A DNA stretch of 64,000 bases from Malachius bipustulatus (lineage: Eukaryota > Arthropoda > Insecta > Coleoptera > Melyridae). Shown one piece after another: positions 22,908-33,404 of the stretch; the first letter of the stretch is position 1; every line of letters starts with the position of its first letter. The stretch lies in contig OU342637.1 in the NCBI GenBank assembly GCA_910589415.1, positions 40,640,162 to 40,704,161 on the forward strand, written 5' to 3'. Position numbers and translations under genes: made by a program. Under the pieces are notes generated by a model. The model was not told the DNA's origin, did not search any database, and saw only the letters and a program-made list of their open reading frames with translations.

Positions 22908-22928
22908 TCAGGTCAGATCAGGTCAGGT
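22908..22928 (+). repeat. (TCAGG)n tract at the LINE insertion point
   Basis: Four units, one altered by an A insertion or change (TCAGATCAGG). It abuts the 15-bp target duplication of the LINE that follows. Confidence 0.7.
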
Positions 22929-24903
22929 GACTTTAGACAGCCCAGTAAGCGTGGAGTATAAAGTTAGAACGTGCCCGGAGATGACTGAGGAGGAGGTCAC
23001 GCAAGCCGCAATGGGACTGAAAAACAAAAAAGCACCCAGAGAGGACGGAATCACCGTAGAAGAGATAAAAATGGCCCTAGAAGTGGACCCTGTATACTTC
23101 AAGGTAGTGATGAATAACTTAATGAAGAAGGGAGCCTTTCCGGCAATATGGAAGACGGCGAAAGTCGTGCTGCTATGGAAGGGGAAGGGAGGCTTGGAGG
23201 ATCCCTCGTCCTACAGGCCGATCTGCCTCCTCAACACGCTGGGCAAGCTCTACGAGCGCATCATCCTGAATCGACTATCGATTGAGATCGAAGAGAAGGA
23301 CTCTATATCAAGCCTACTATTCGGTTTCAGGAAGGGAAAGTCCACGATCCACGCGGTAGAGGAAGTTTTGGAGGAGGCGAAAAAAGCCAAATATGGGCAC
23401 AGGGGAAGACCTGGACTGTGCGCGCTGATAACGGTCGACGTCAGGAACGCTTTTAACAGCGCTAGATGGGACAGAATCCTCGAGGCACTGGCCAACATTC
23501 CAGTGTCCCTCTACCTGAGAAAGGTGATAGGAGGGTACTTCCAAGACAGGAAAATCAAGGAGGGGAAGAAACAGATCCAGATAACATGTGGTGTTCCACA
23601 GGGCTCAATATTAGGGCCAACGCTGTGGAACATCATGTACAATGGAGTCATCAGATCGAGGATGCCAATCGGCGTAAAGCTGATCGCATTTGCTGACGAT
23701 CTGGCAGTAACGGTGAGCGCCCCAACGGAAAATGCCCTAAAAGTCCGAGCTAACGAGGCGCTGGCAAGAATAAACGCATGGATGAGCGAAATGAAACTAG
23801 AGTTGGCACCCCAAAAAACGGAGGCCATGGTGTTCTCAAACGCCAATAGAACACCAAGAGTGAACTTTGAAGTGTTGGGAACAACAATCGTGGCGAAGGA
23901 GGCCCTGAAATACCTTGATGTGACGTTGGACAAGAAAATGATTTTTGGGAAGCACGTCGAAGAGGCTGTGCGAAAGGCCTTAAAGACAATGTCCGCACTG
24001 GGAGGAGTGATGCCCAGGATAGGAGGCCCTAGCGTAGCCAAAAGAAGACTATTGGCCTCGGTGGTACAGTCCATCGTGTTGTACGCGGCGCCAGTATGGA
24101 AAAACGCCATTACGATTAAAAAGTATGGGGCGATGCTGGATGCGCTGCAGAGGCAGACATTGATCAGGGTCACCTCGGCCTACAGAACGGTTTCCCTGGA
24201 GGCGCTGCAGGTGCTGGCAGGAGTTCTTCCTGTGGAAGAGCAAGTGAGAAATAGAGTTGAGCGACATAAAAAAACTCCAGAAGATGATAGGAGAACAGAT
24301 GGAGCATTAATGGCAGACTCCCTGGAGAGATGGCAAACAAGATGGTCCCAGACAACCAAAGGACAGTGGACAAAAACCCTTATCCCAAACGTGAAGCCGT
24401 GGTTTGAGGGAAGGGCAGTAAACCAGCTCAACCACTACACAATACAGGCGCTGACCGGACACGGGTCATTCGGCAGCTACCTTAAGAGGATAGGCAGGAC
24501 CGAGGATGACCACTGCAGCTGCTGTAAAGTGGTAGATACACCACAGCACACCTTGTTGGACTGCGATAGATGGAGAGGCGAAAGGGAACAGGCGGAGGGA
24601 AAGCTCGGGGGGCCCATGGACCTAGAGTCCATGATAAGACACCTAGAGGGGAAGAGAAGAAACATATTACTATCTTACATGGGCGAAGTGATAAGGAGGA
24701 AGTACGAGGGCGAGATAGGAGGAAGATAAGAAACTGGCTCGTCATGATGGAAGCACCCTAGCGAGCATACCGTGCCGAACACCAGCAAACAATGGAGGGG
24801 TTTTAGCCGGTAGAAGTCCGGCACTATTCCGGGAGGGAAGAACCTTCCCCGGAGTGTCCATGAAGGATTTCCCCTCCAAAAAAAAAAAGGTGACATTAGA
24901 CAG
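22926..24903 (+). mobile_element. 5'-truncated R1/TRAS/SART-like LINE with target duplication and poly(A)
   Basis: The 15 bases at 22926-22940 (GGTGACTTTAGACAG) recur with one mismatch at 24889-24903, directly after an A run (24878-24888). The body, 22941-24888, begins in mid ORF2 and ends with a GC-rich 3' UTR of about 150 bp. This is a standard target-primed insertion with 5' truncation. The upstream flank is a TCAGG tract. The RT and C-terminal zinc cluster resemble R1/TRAS/SART elements, several of which insert in telomeric repeats. Targeting here is inference. Confidence 0.85.
22941..24729 (+). pseudogene. LINE ORF2: RT and C-terminal zinc cluster, N-terminus lost
   Basis: A continuous frame of almost 600 codons, open to the stop at 24727. 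It starts inside the target duplication, so it has no true start and the endonuclease is missing. RT motifs seen: YRPICLLNTLGKLYERII (about residue 96), GFRKGKST (136), TVDVRNAFNSARWD (170), GVPQGSILGP (223) and FADDLAV (254). The thumb and AYRTVSLEALQVLAG (about 420) follow, then a C-terminal cluster CSCCKVVDTPQHTLLDC (about 536). No internal stop was found, so the insertion is young even though the copy cannot move by itself. It has no RNase H, unlike the LINE at 1-3650. Confidence 0.88.
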
Positions 24904-26067
24904 ATGATAGGTCACTTAATTAATTAAGCATATTTGTAATAAACATTTGTCCGATTCGCTTTAGTTTAGATGTTATAAGCATTTAAAAGAATAGAGTGAC
25001 TATTAGAATACAGCTCAAAAAATCAGAAAACGGCTTACATATCCCTATCTTTACTTTTCATAAGGCATCCTAGTTTGTGGTTCAAATTTTGATACAGGGT
25101 GATGAAAATTATCAGATTTATAATCACCCTGTATTAAAATTTAAAGCACCCTGTAAGTAAAGTAACAAATGAAAAGTGAAGTTAGGTTCTTTCAAGCGAA
25201 TTGGACCACATGTTTATTAGAAGAAACATATTTAAAATTAAGTGATCTATTATCTGCCAAAGTTTGTCATAGAGCTTATAGAACACCCTGTATTATGGCA
25301 GTTCCCAGTTCCCTTTAAATCTGGGATACTACTTCTGTAGACTTACCAAATATTACATAACCACTGCAAATTGTTAAATTTGCATTGAAACAAATGATCT
25401 CAACAAGTACCTAATTAAATTATCAAAACAAAACACGTTTACGGTTGATAAAATCTACGATTCCTGCAGAAGACCTAAACTTGTTAAGGATTTACAAGTA
25501 CATAGGCTTTTCAATCCTCAGCATCTCCACTACAAGATTACAGGATATTTGACTATAGTACGATTTGGTTTAAATAGTCCCATGCAAGGTCACAATATTT
25601 CCGAACCAATTTTGACACAATTCCAGAACATTTATTTTAGTCAGATGTCAGATGACTAAAGTCCCGATTTAGTCGCATAGAGTACCTACCTACCCTAAAA
25701 AGTGTGCATGACGTCAGCTGAGTGATCAATAATGAATCTCAACTGTTTGATAACAAAACGGAATCTCAGATTTATTGTTAGTTTCGTTTTATTTACTTCC
25801 ATATCTATCGTTCTGTGGGTTAGTTATTTTTAATAAAACATATTATTATAATATTAGCGGCATTCCTGCTTCACAAAAACTACCCCAGACAAGTGGAGGT
25901 TTTGTGGCAGTTAAATTTCTGGGAAGATATGGCATTGTATGTGAACGACAGCATCAGTAAAGTGGTTTCAAAGTGGCGACTATATGAATAAAAAAAAAGT
26001 TTTCAAAGCCTCAAAGGTTAACTCAATTATGATTTGTAATTGATTCACAAGAGGCTTATTCATGCCA
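24904..26067. other. Unassigned intergenic sequence with CAGGGTG palindrome
   Basis: AT-rich. At 25093-25132 TACAGGGTGAT and its inverse form a short palindrome. More CACCCTGTA words follow at about 25149 and 25284, which suggests remains of small elements with ACAGGGTG ends. No gene. Confidence 0.4.
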
Positions 26068-26640
26068 TCAAGAAATTTTAATTTTAAAGTGAACGTTAAA
26101 AAGAAATAGAAGTTTTCTAATTTTCTCGAGTGCACTGCTGTAATGTCTGAGTCCACATCTCTGTAGCTTTTTCATCGCTAGAACCGCTATAACCGAGGCT
26201 ATAACTGTCCATTTTTTGTCGTAACAGCTTTTGTAGTTCGGCAATATTAGCTCAAATGGCATTGAACTGACAGTGATAAAGTGACAATCGCAAAACTTCA
26301 TGACCATTTTCATTCACTGCATGCAACTTCGCTAAGGCTAGAAGTTTCTTTAGAGATGTGGAAGCAAACGCAACTTTATTTTCTTGTAGCCATTTTATAA
26401 TATCATTCTTCTTGCAGCTGTTGGTAGGATTTTCCACTATCAACCGTGAATGATAACTACGGTAGTCGAGGCCGTTGTCCATTACAATAATTAGCGAGGG
26501 ATGCTCTTCACTTTTCGCAAAGAATTAGAGTAATCGTCCTCAAGGCTCGACGATTTGGTAGCATTTAAAAATAATCAGGTCTCATCCAGAAAAAAGCAAT
26601 TTTCTCTTGCACTTTCTTTTCAATTCTTCTTGCAGTAACT
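26068..26640 (-). pseudogene. Dead DDE transposase fragment (relative of the one at 41919)
   Basis: On the minus strand a FFLDET-like motif near 26590-26610 is followed by MDNGLDYRSYHSRL (from 26482), KKNDIIKWLQENK, and YHCQFNAIELI near 26230-26275. These match, in order, the DETW, VMDNASYHSRR, GDIINWLAQRN and YHCELNPIELIW segments of the intact 460-aa transposase at 41919-43301. Frame changes and stops separate them. No inverted repeats were identified around it. Confidence 0.75.
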
Positions 26641-26909
26641 TTGAACTTGAAGTGACTTATATTTTGAGAGCCTAAGACATAGAATAAGTTTCTAACTTCC
26701 ATTTTCACACTTTAATTAAGGTCTGCGAGTTTTGGCTTACTTCTAACACAAATCTTCCCTACTGATAATAAAGTGTTGTCTATAATAATAACATTTACTG
26801 ATTCTCAACAACGTTTTCTTATTAATGGTTCAGGCTTCTGCTGTTCTCTGTTGGATTGGATGGCTTTACTGATGTTAGTGGAGCTCTGCTTTCAGCTTCA
26901 CTACAATAA

Positions 26910-27360
26910 AGTGTGAATATTGAATTAAGCGGCATGGGTATAGGGCAATTTGTCTTCTACTATCGGATAGCTTGTGTCTCTAGGAGTATCAAGGTACCAT
27001 TGAATTTTTGCGCCGGCAAGTAATATGTATATTCGAACATATGCGCTCAAACAGGAAGCTCGCTATCCGTCGTCGCGTATTTTAAAACACTTATTGCGGC
27101 AGTAAGTCAGGTCTTTGATCAGGGTAGGTTTTTTTTCCATTTTACGAACATTTGAAGGACTTGAGACCAAGGACCAAGGACCTGACGGAACCGGCAGCTA
27201 CTATTACGGTCACGTGACACTTTAAGGCCTTATTTCTCGACTATTACTTGCCGGCGCAAAAATTCAATGGTATCGGTACCTTGATACTCCTAGAGACACA
27301 AGGTATCCGAAAGTAGAAGACAAATCGCCCTATACCCATGCCGCTCAATTCTAAATTCAC
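26910..27360. repeat. MITE-like fold-back element, arms of about 110 bp
   Basis: The left arm, about 26910-27018, contains GCGGCATGGGTATAGGGCAA and CTAGGAGTATCAAGGTACC. The right arm, about 27247-27360, is its close inverse. The inner ends meet at TTTTTGCGCCGGCAAGTAAT. The central loop holds GGACC and CCTGA words but no gene. Confidence 0.75.
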
Positions 27361-28820
27361 CCAATAAAGTACTTGAGAACATTTAAAGCACATTTTTGCT
27401 TGTAGCTTCAATTTTCCCTGTGAATTCATACTGTAACTTAATAAAGTGAATAATGATCGGAATTCCAGTTTAAAAATAAGCTATTTCCTATGGAAATTTC
27501 TACATTTAGTCGCCACTGAAGAATAATCTCTTGGAGTTTTTACTTGTGGGATGAATTATTTAGACATGCGGATTTTTGCTTTCGAAATTTTATCATTGTG
27601 TCATAAGAAGATGCAAATATTTCGAGTATGTGTATTCTTAACTCATACATAGGACTATTTAAACCGAATTCGAGTATATAATGTATCTTTGTAATAAAAC
27701 TCACATTTTCGTATTCCAATATTCTAGAGACTAGGATTAGTGACTACGATGTATTCCTCCTGCAAGTTCACACACCTCTTGCTAATGGTGTAAACTGGCC
27801 ATGTTCATAGTATCAATGAGGTAGATTATTCTGCTAAGGAGTAATATAATTTTTCCTACTCAAGACATTCCTAAAAACAACAAAAATAATATTCAAACAG
27901 AAATTTTATTAGATAGCATTTACTTACTTTCCTACTCACTTGCCCAAGAAGACTGGCTATATTTTCATCCAATATTATGCGTTCATGCAATAAAAGTCTC
28001 AAACATTAGCTTTTACTGTATTATATTAAAATATTACATACAGAAACTATTTAAAATGATCAATACCTGAACTTGTCATAACCAATCTTTTTTACCCAAT
28101 TGGTTTGGTGAATATAATTTAGCCATGCAATGAAACCAAGCCCTTAAATTTTACTTCCTTGAAATGAATAAAATATTAAACACTCTGGTAAATAAATAAA
28201 TAATTATTCCTATCAAACTAATGCAAAATCTGATCGCAAAAATACAAAACAAGACATGGAAATAGCTTCGGTCATATCGCAATGGCGGTTAAAGATGTTT
28301 AGAGAGAGTGAACCGAATAAACATCGTTCGTGTACTAAAGAGAGATAAAGATATCAAGCTCTATCTTGAGCCTTTTGCATTTAACTAAAATCACCAGCCA
28401 TACTAAATATACCTATAAACGAACGTTGATGTTACACCGTTCAAACAATAAACATCAATAGAATTAATTTAGTTTACCGCGTTTCCTATTAACGAAATAA
28501 ACGATAATAATATCTGCTGCATAAAAGATTTCAAATTATCAAATCAAATTACCATTATATTTATATTAAAAATATAATACATAAAAACAGTTTTAAAATG
28601 TTGGCAACATTGGTAAAGATAATGAATGGTCACAACTGACATCATCTAATAAATGAAGTTCTGTCATCCCTCATCACATCATAATAATAATGTCAGTTCA
28701 CCAAACATCTTGCGTCACGCATGCATGATACTGATACAACTACTCAACTATTAGGACTAGATATGACAGTGCGCAGATCGTGACGTCATGCGTGTTCACG
28801 ACAGTACGAACAAAGTGAAT
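27361..28820. other. Unassigned intergenic sequence
   Basis: AT-rich, no recognisable gene or element. Confidence 0.35.
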
Positions 28821-29407
28821 TACCGTATTGTTCCGAATACAAGCCGCAGATGATTTTCAAGACAAATTTCATTTGATGATTATTGGTCTCGAATCCAAAC
28901 CGCATCCAAGCGAACTCGAATGTAAGCCGCAGATAACCTACAAATCAAAGGTTTGGTGCTCTGAAGGTATAGATATTTTCTTGAAAATTGTAAAAAGGTA
29001 GGTACCTACCTACCAAAGGTAATATAGGAAATAATTATACCTACAATTCCAATGTAAAAAATAAACAAAACAATAAAAAACCATGATGTTCAAATACCTA
29101 TCATTATTTCCTAAACACAGCTAAATAATTCATAAAAAACGAACAAAACATTAATTCCTATACTTATATATAAATAAAAGGGCTGCTATTCTTTGGTTAA
29201 AAAAACTGGTAAAAACCAGGAGGTCCTAAAAATTGACTTAATAAACTTGATGCTTTCTAAAAATCTCGAACTAAATACCTACCTAGTCAGAGAAATACTA
29301 CTATGGTCCCGAAAGTAAGCCGCAGGACTCGAAAACAAGCCGCATGTGAATTTGAGAACACTCCAGTAGCCGAAAAAGGTGCGGCTTGTATTCGGAACAA
29401 TACGGTA
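28821..29407. mobile_element. TA-type MITE with 28-bp perfect ends
   Basis: The ends are TA-flanked and perfect over 28 bases (starting CCGTATTGTTCCGAATACAA). Inside, AAGCCGCAG words recur near both ends. It is about 587 bp and non-coding. It fits a Tc1/mariner/pogo-type non-autonomous element. Confidence 0.8.
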
Positions 29408-29813
29408 TTACCAATTGATTCTTTCCATATTACATAGGTATTTGATTGTTTGAAAATAAATATGATTAATTATAGTTTATTTTTTATTTAGATGGACTTG
29501 TCAAACAGCTGTCAAGTTGGTAGCTTGTGCAATCTTTAAACAGTAATTTTGATACTGTCAGATGGTAGCCTGTTTGCTGGACCTTGACAAAACATTTATG
29601 TTGTGATTAGAGTCACGACAACACACTCCCCGATTCGGGTATAAGGCTATGACGTCACCTGCAAAACATGTTTCCATGTTGCATTGTTATAAAACGCAAA
29701 TTAGAAAATTCTAACTCTATTTTCTTTGAAAATAGTTCTTTTTTAGTATACCTAGTTAATCATTTTTTGACGATTAATTTAATAACTGTTGTTTGGCATG
29801 ACTATACTATATC
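29408..29813. other. Unassigned intergenic sequence
   Basis: No gene or element recognised between the two MITEs. Confidence 0.35.
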
Positions 29814-30225
29814 TATAGTACGATGAAGTTTAAAAAGTCATATGTATCGATTAAGAATACTCATCCTTCTGATATAGTTCGATTTATTTTGTTTCATTTA
29901 CCTGGTTCTCATAGAAACCGTCAAGTTTGTCTAAACACTCCATCCCGCATAAATAAATATACGTTAACATTGGTTTTGAATGAAAATTAAATGCACAACA
30001 CAGAGGATAGAATGTCATTACGTGAATAAAATTTTATGTAGTTGACAGTGGCTGTCAAACTGGCTTAAACCGTTCAATTCATTGTTTGAATGATTCCTTC
30101 ATTGATTTACGCTCGTTCACACCTTGAAATTTAACTGTTTGACATTTTCTGGTTAAATGAAAAATCTTACTTCGGACGGTTAATATGACGTCACATGTGA
30201 CTTTTTAAACTTAATCGTACTATAT
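29814..30225. mobile_element. TA-type MITE, family A, copy 2
   Basis: Matches 6920-7328 over nearly the whole length. Its inverted ends are well kept: TATAGTACGATGAAGTTTAA and, inverted, TATAGTACGATTAAGTTTAA. TA lies at both sides. Confidence 0.78.
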
Positions 30226-30507
30226 ACGTTTTGCCAAAACTAGGTCTGTGTCCTCAGTCGGTACTCTAGTCACAGCGAAACGCCAAAAGGAACTTGAAAA
30301 GTTTGAAGTTGTCAAATTGACAAACTAAATTAGTAAATTCCAAATTATTAAATTGACAGGTAAATTTATTTCAAAAGAAAGAAAAGAATGATTAATCAAA
30401 TGCTGTGAACAATAATAATTGAAAGGGGGCCGGTGCATTATAACTCACTCCGATTTTTGGGAAAATTTTTGCATGAGTCGTTAATTTACGCTCTATTTAG
30501 ATGATAT

Positions 30508-31001
30508 TGTTACGGGTCTCACAATAAATAAATCACCACCAAAGTCTGCTAATCTTTATTGACCAAATTATAACCTCTAATTAATAATAAACACACACAG
30601 CTGACTACACTTACTATACTACTCTTGTACTTGTCTGTTATTTAAACCGCTATACTGTCACTACTGGCTTCCTTACTTCACACTTCACTTCACTACTGCT
30701 CTGTCTATAATTCAGTTTACACTGCTTCGCGTTCAGGATACTACTACTGCTCTGTCTTCAGATTCACTCCACGTCCAAACTAAAACTGTCCCACGCAGCC
30801 GCGAGGCTGCTCTTATATAGTTCCCCCGACGGGGCAGCGAAACAGTAGGTACCTTCTCGAACGTTGCACCGGCGCACCGGCCGTCGATTCGTGGATTCTG
30901 GAAATGTCGGATTGTTCGGCAAGCCCACTCCAGAAATCCATAGAACTAACGTCTGTCTGTCAATGTGTCACATGACATGTGACTGGAACTGTCGCGAAAC
31001 A
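30508..31001 (-). mobile_element. Possible solo LTR, minus strand
   Basis: On the minus strand there is a TATA-like ACTATATAAGAGCAGC near 30810-30830, then about 270 bp later an AATAAA near 30560, and an end reading GAGACCCGTAACA at 30508. This is the layout of an LTR. The other border near 31001 is uncertain and I saw no target duplication or coding region. An alternative is an orphan 5' UTR of an unknown repeat. Confidence 0.4.
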
Positions 31002-31705
31002 TGTCATTGACTAACTCAATATAAAAAAAGAATGTAAACAAACAAGCAAATGGTGGACTAGAATGTTAAAGGTTAAAGAAGCAATTACTAGAATTTTTCC
31101 AGAGCAGTCTCGTTATACGCTAAGTAAGTATTGGATGTTTGCAGAGCGCGCGCGCCTCCTCGTGGAATTTTTCGCACTTTTGTGCTGCATACTAATCGTT
31201 GACAGCTCGTTTCAATAAAATGAAACCTTTCTTAAAATCATTATTTGGAAGTGTATTTCTAGATTTTTGAATTTATTATGACTACAATTATTATTAAAAG
31301 TCATTTCTAAGCACCCAGTCTCGACTGCTTTCGTTTTAAATCGTTGAGAAATGGGCGAAATCTCATGATGAGTTTTCACATGAGCGATGTTAGAGAATAC
31401 GTTTACATGGAACTTTTCTTCAAGGAACCGCTCATTTAGAGAGACTCCTACTAAACTGGTGCACATAGCACTCGTAAAAATGAAAAAACCTAATATTGTC
31501 CCATTGTTCAGGTGATATAATTGTTCCATTTAAAAAATATCACCTTTCTTATCAACGCATAATAAGTTTTCATATTTCATCTCATGTTTTCGGGTTTTTT
31601 ATTCAGCTTATGTATAATAAGTCGAAGAGTTTTAGACATATTTTGCAGCTGTAAAACAGTAAAATGTTACCCTTCGTCTGAAATACAGCTCGAAAAAATT
31701 ATAGC
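31002..31705. other. Unassigned intergenic sequence
   Basis: No recognisable gene or element. An open minus-strand frame at 31212-31529 has no motif I can assign. Confidence 0.35.
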
Positions 31706-31858
31706 AGTATAGTTTTTTTTTTTAATTTTTTTTTTTTTTTTTATTAAAGTCAACGGGTTTAACCCCTTTTCAATACAAACAATAACATTATATATAAGCA
31801 GCATAATGAATTAATTACAAGTACGACAGCACGAAACATATACCCTAGTAGTATAGTT
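31706..31858 (-). mobile_element. Very short retro-inserted fragment with target duplication
   Basis: AGTATAGTT at 31706-31714 recurs at 31850-31858. Between them a long T run (A tail on the minus strand) is followed by about 105 bp of non-coding sequence. This fits a severely truncated LINE or SINE on the minus strand. Confidence 0.6.
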
Positions 31859-33043
31859 ATTGTTTTATTAGTATTACATTACTTATATGCCTTAAATTAT
31901 TAACTAAAATTTTTAACTTTAATTTACTATCTAAAAAAAAATTCAGGAGTAATAAATACGTATGTAATCGCAAGCATTTAAGGTACTCGTGTACAACAAA
32001 CCCTTCCCGATTTTTTTTATACCTGAACGACCTCATGTTTGCAATAACAAATACACTAAAATGAATAGCGGGCACGCAGGACTTGCCGCATGAAAGTGTC
32101 AAATTTGCCTACTTGGTGGCGCCACATAAGTTACTTATTTAGCATATTGTGTGTGGTAGTGGTATTCCATGAAAATTAATAATAATAAAATAAGAAACAA
32201 TAATAATTTGTTATCAAAAAATCAAAACAAACATAGAACATAACCTTGCTTTTCCAATTTCCATAGTTTTCATTCTTTACCTATTCTTTACGTATTGTTT
32301 ACGTATTCTTTACATTCTTTACGTCAAACGTAGAGGATGAATTCTTTACGCGTAAAGGCACATCACTGGCTGCTATGACACAGACACAGATAGTTAATAT
32401 AATAAGAAGAATATTGGCAAGGTCTTGTTCTCGTCATTCATTACTATTATTGACGTCATTTGTCATTCATTTCATTTCATTTTTCATTACAGCTGCCATT
32501 TTGTTTTGTTCATCAATCAATCAATATTATAATTAATTAACAACTTCAATTTCCAAAGTTTTGTACAATAATAAAAAATAAAAATCAACGCTTAACATTT
32601 TGCCATTTTCGGCATTCGCCTCATTTCTTTCCCAGTTGCACAAATAGAACACAACAAACTAGGTACTTACGCCATCCATCTATCAACAAGCAGCAATTAA
32701 TCCAATCCAGTACCAGTCGCCAGTCATCGTCACTTATATCAATTGTATTCTAGTGTATTTGCTTATATCATTCATCCTGCTGGGCGCCGGGGTTATCCCA
32801 TCCAGAAACCAGATCCACCTTATAAGACTCCAGACCGGTAGAGTGTATAAATTTGTTTCGCTTAATCCGTATTTCAAGTGGTAATAACAAAAGTGTGATT
32901 GTGTCTAATCTAGATCTGTCTGCAAATAGGTACCCCCGGGACTAACAGATTGGCAATACTTGGTATATCTGGAACATCATAGGCTGTCCGTAGTTCAAAG
33001 CAGTTCTACCACCCTTGTCTTGCAGCTTGTAGTTGGTAGTTAA
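31859..33043 (+). other. Region upstream of SF1, including likely 5' UTR
   Basis: Non-coding. Around 32273-32350 there are several ATTCTTTACGT units. The SF1 promoter and 5' UTR should lie between about 32450 and 33043, but no TATA box or start site can be claimed. Confidence 0.4.
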
Positions 33044-33404
33044 ATGGGGTCCTCAAGACACCGAGATAGAAGCAGAGATCGCGAACGCGACAGAGATCGG
33101 GACCGAGATAGAGACCGTGACAGGAGGAGGAGAAGTCGTGACCGAGACCGGGATAGGGATAGGCATAGGGATAAAGATCGGGATCGCGATAGAGATAGGG
33201 ACCGTGACCGTAGGGATAGGGACCGAAGTCGTAGCAGGGACAAGAGGCGCGCCAGCCGGAGCCGCAGCCGCGAGAGGGTTGAGAAGACACCTCCTGAAAT
33301 GGATGGCGAAAAACTTATCGCAGACACTCTTGCTACTTTAGCTGCTAGCCGCAATTTTGCCTCGCTGTTCAATCAGGATAGGGACAAAAACGGACTAAAT
33401 GCTG
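33044..33404 (+). CDS. SF1: SF1 exon 1, Arg/Asp-rich N-terminus
   Basis: ATG 33044 starts MGSSRHRDRSRDRERDRDRD and continues as RD/RDRS repeats to about residue 80, then a short conserved segment. Donor is GTAAGT at 33405. The in-frame sequence after the donor is intron. Confidence 0.88.

Noticed and set aside
22927..22940. GTG at 22927 as the start of the 600-codon LINE frame
   Set aside because: It lies in the target duplication, so the frame is simply open into host DNA; the true start was lost by 5' truncation.
33006..33372. Antisense Arg/Ser-rich and Tyr/Pro-rich frames over SF1 exon 1
   Set aside because: They are mirror images of the Arg/Asp repeat codons, not separate genes.
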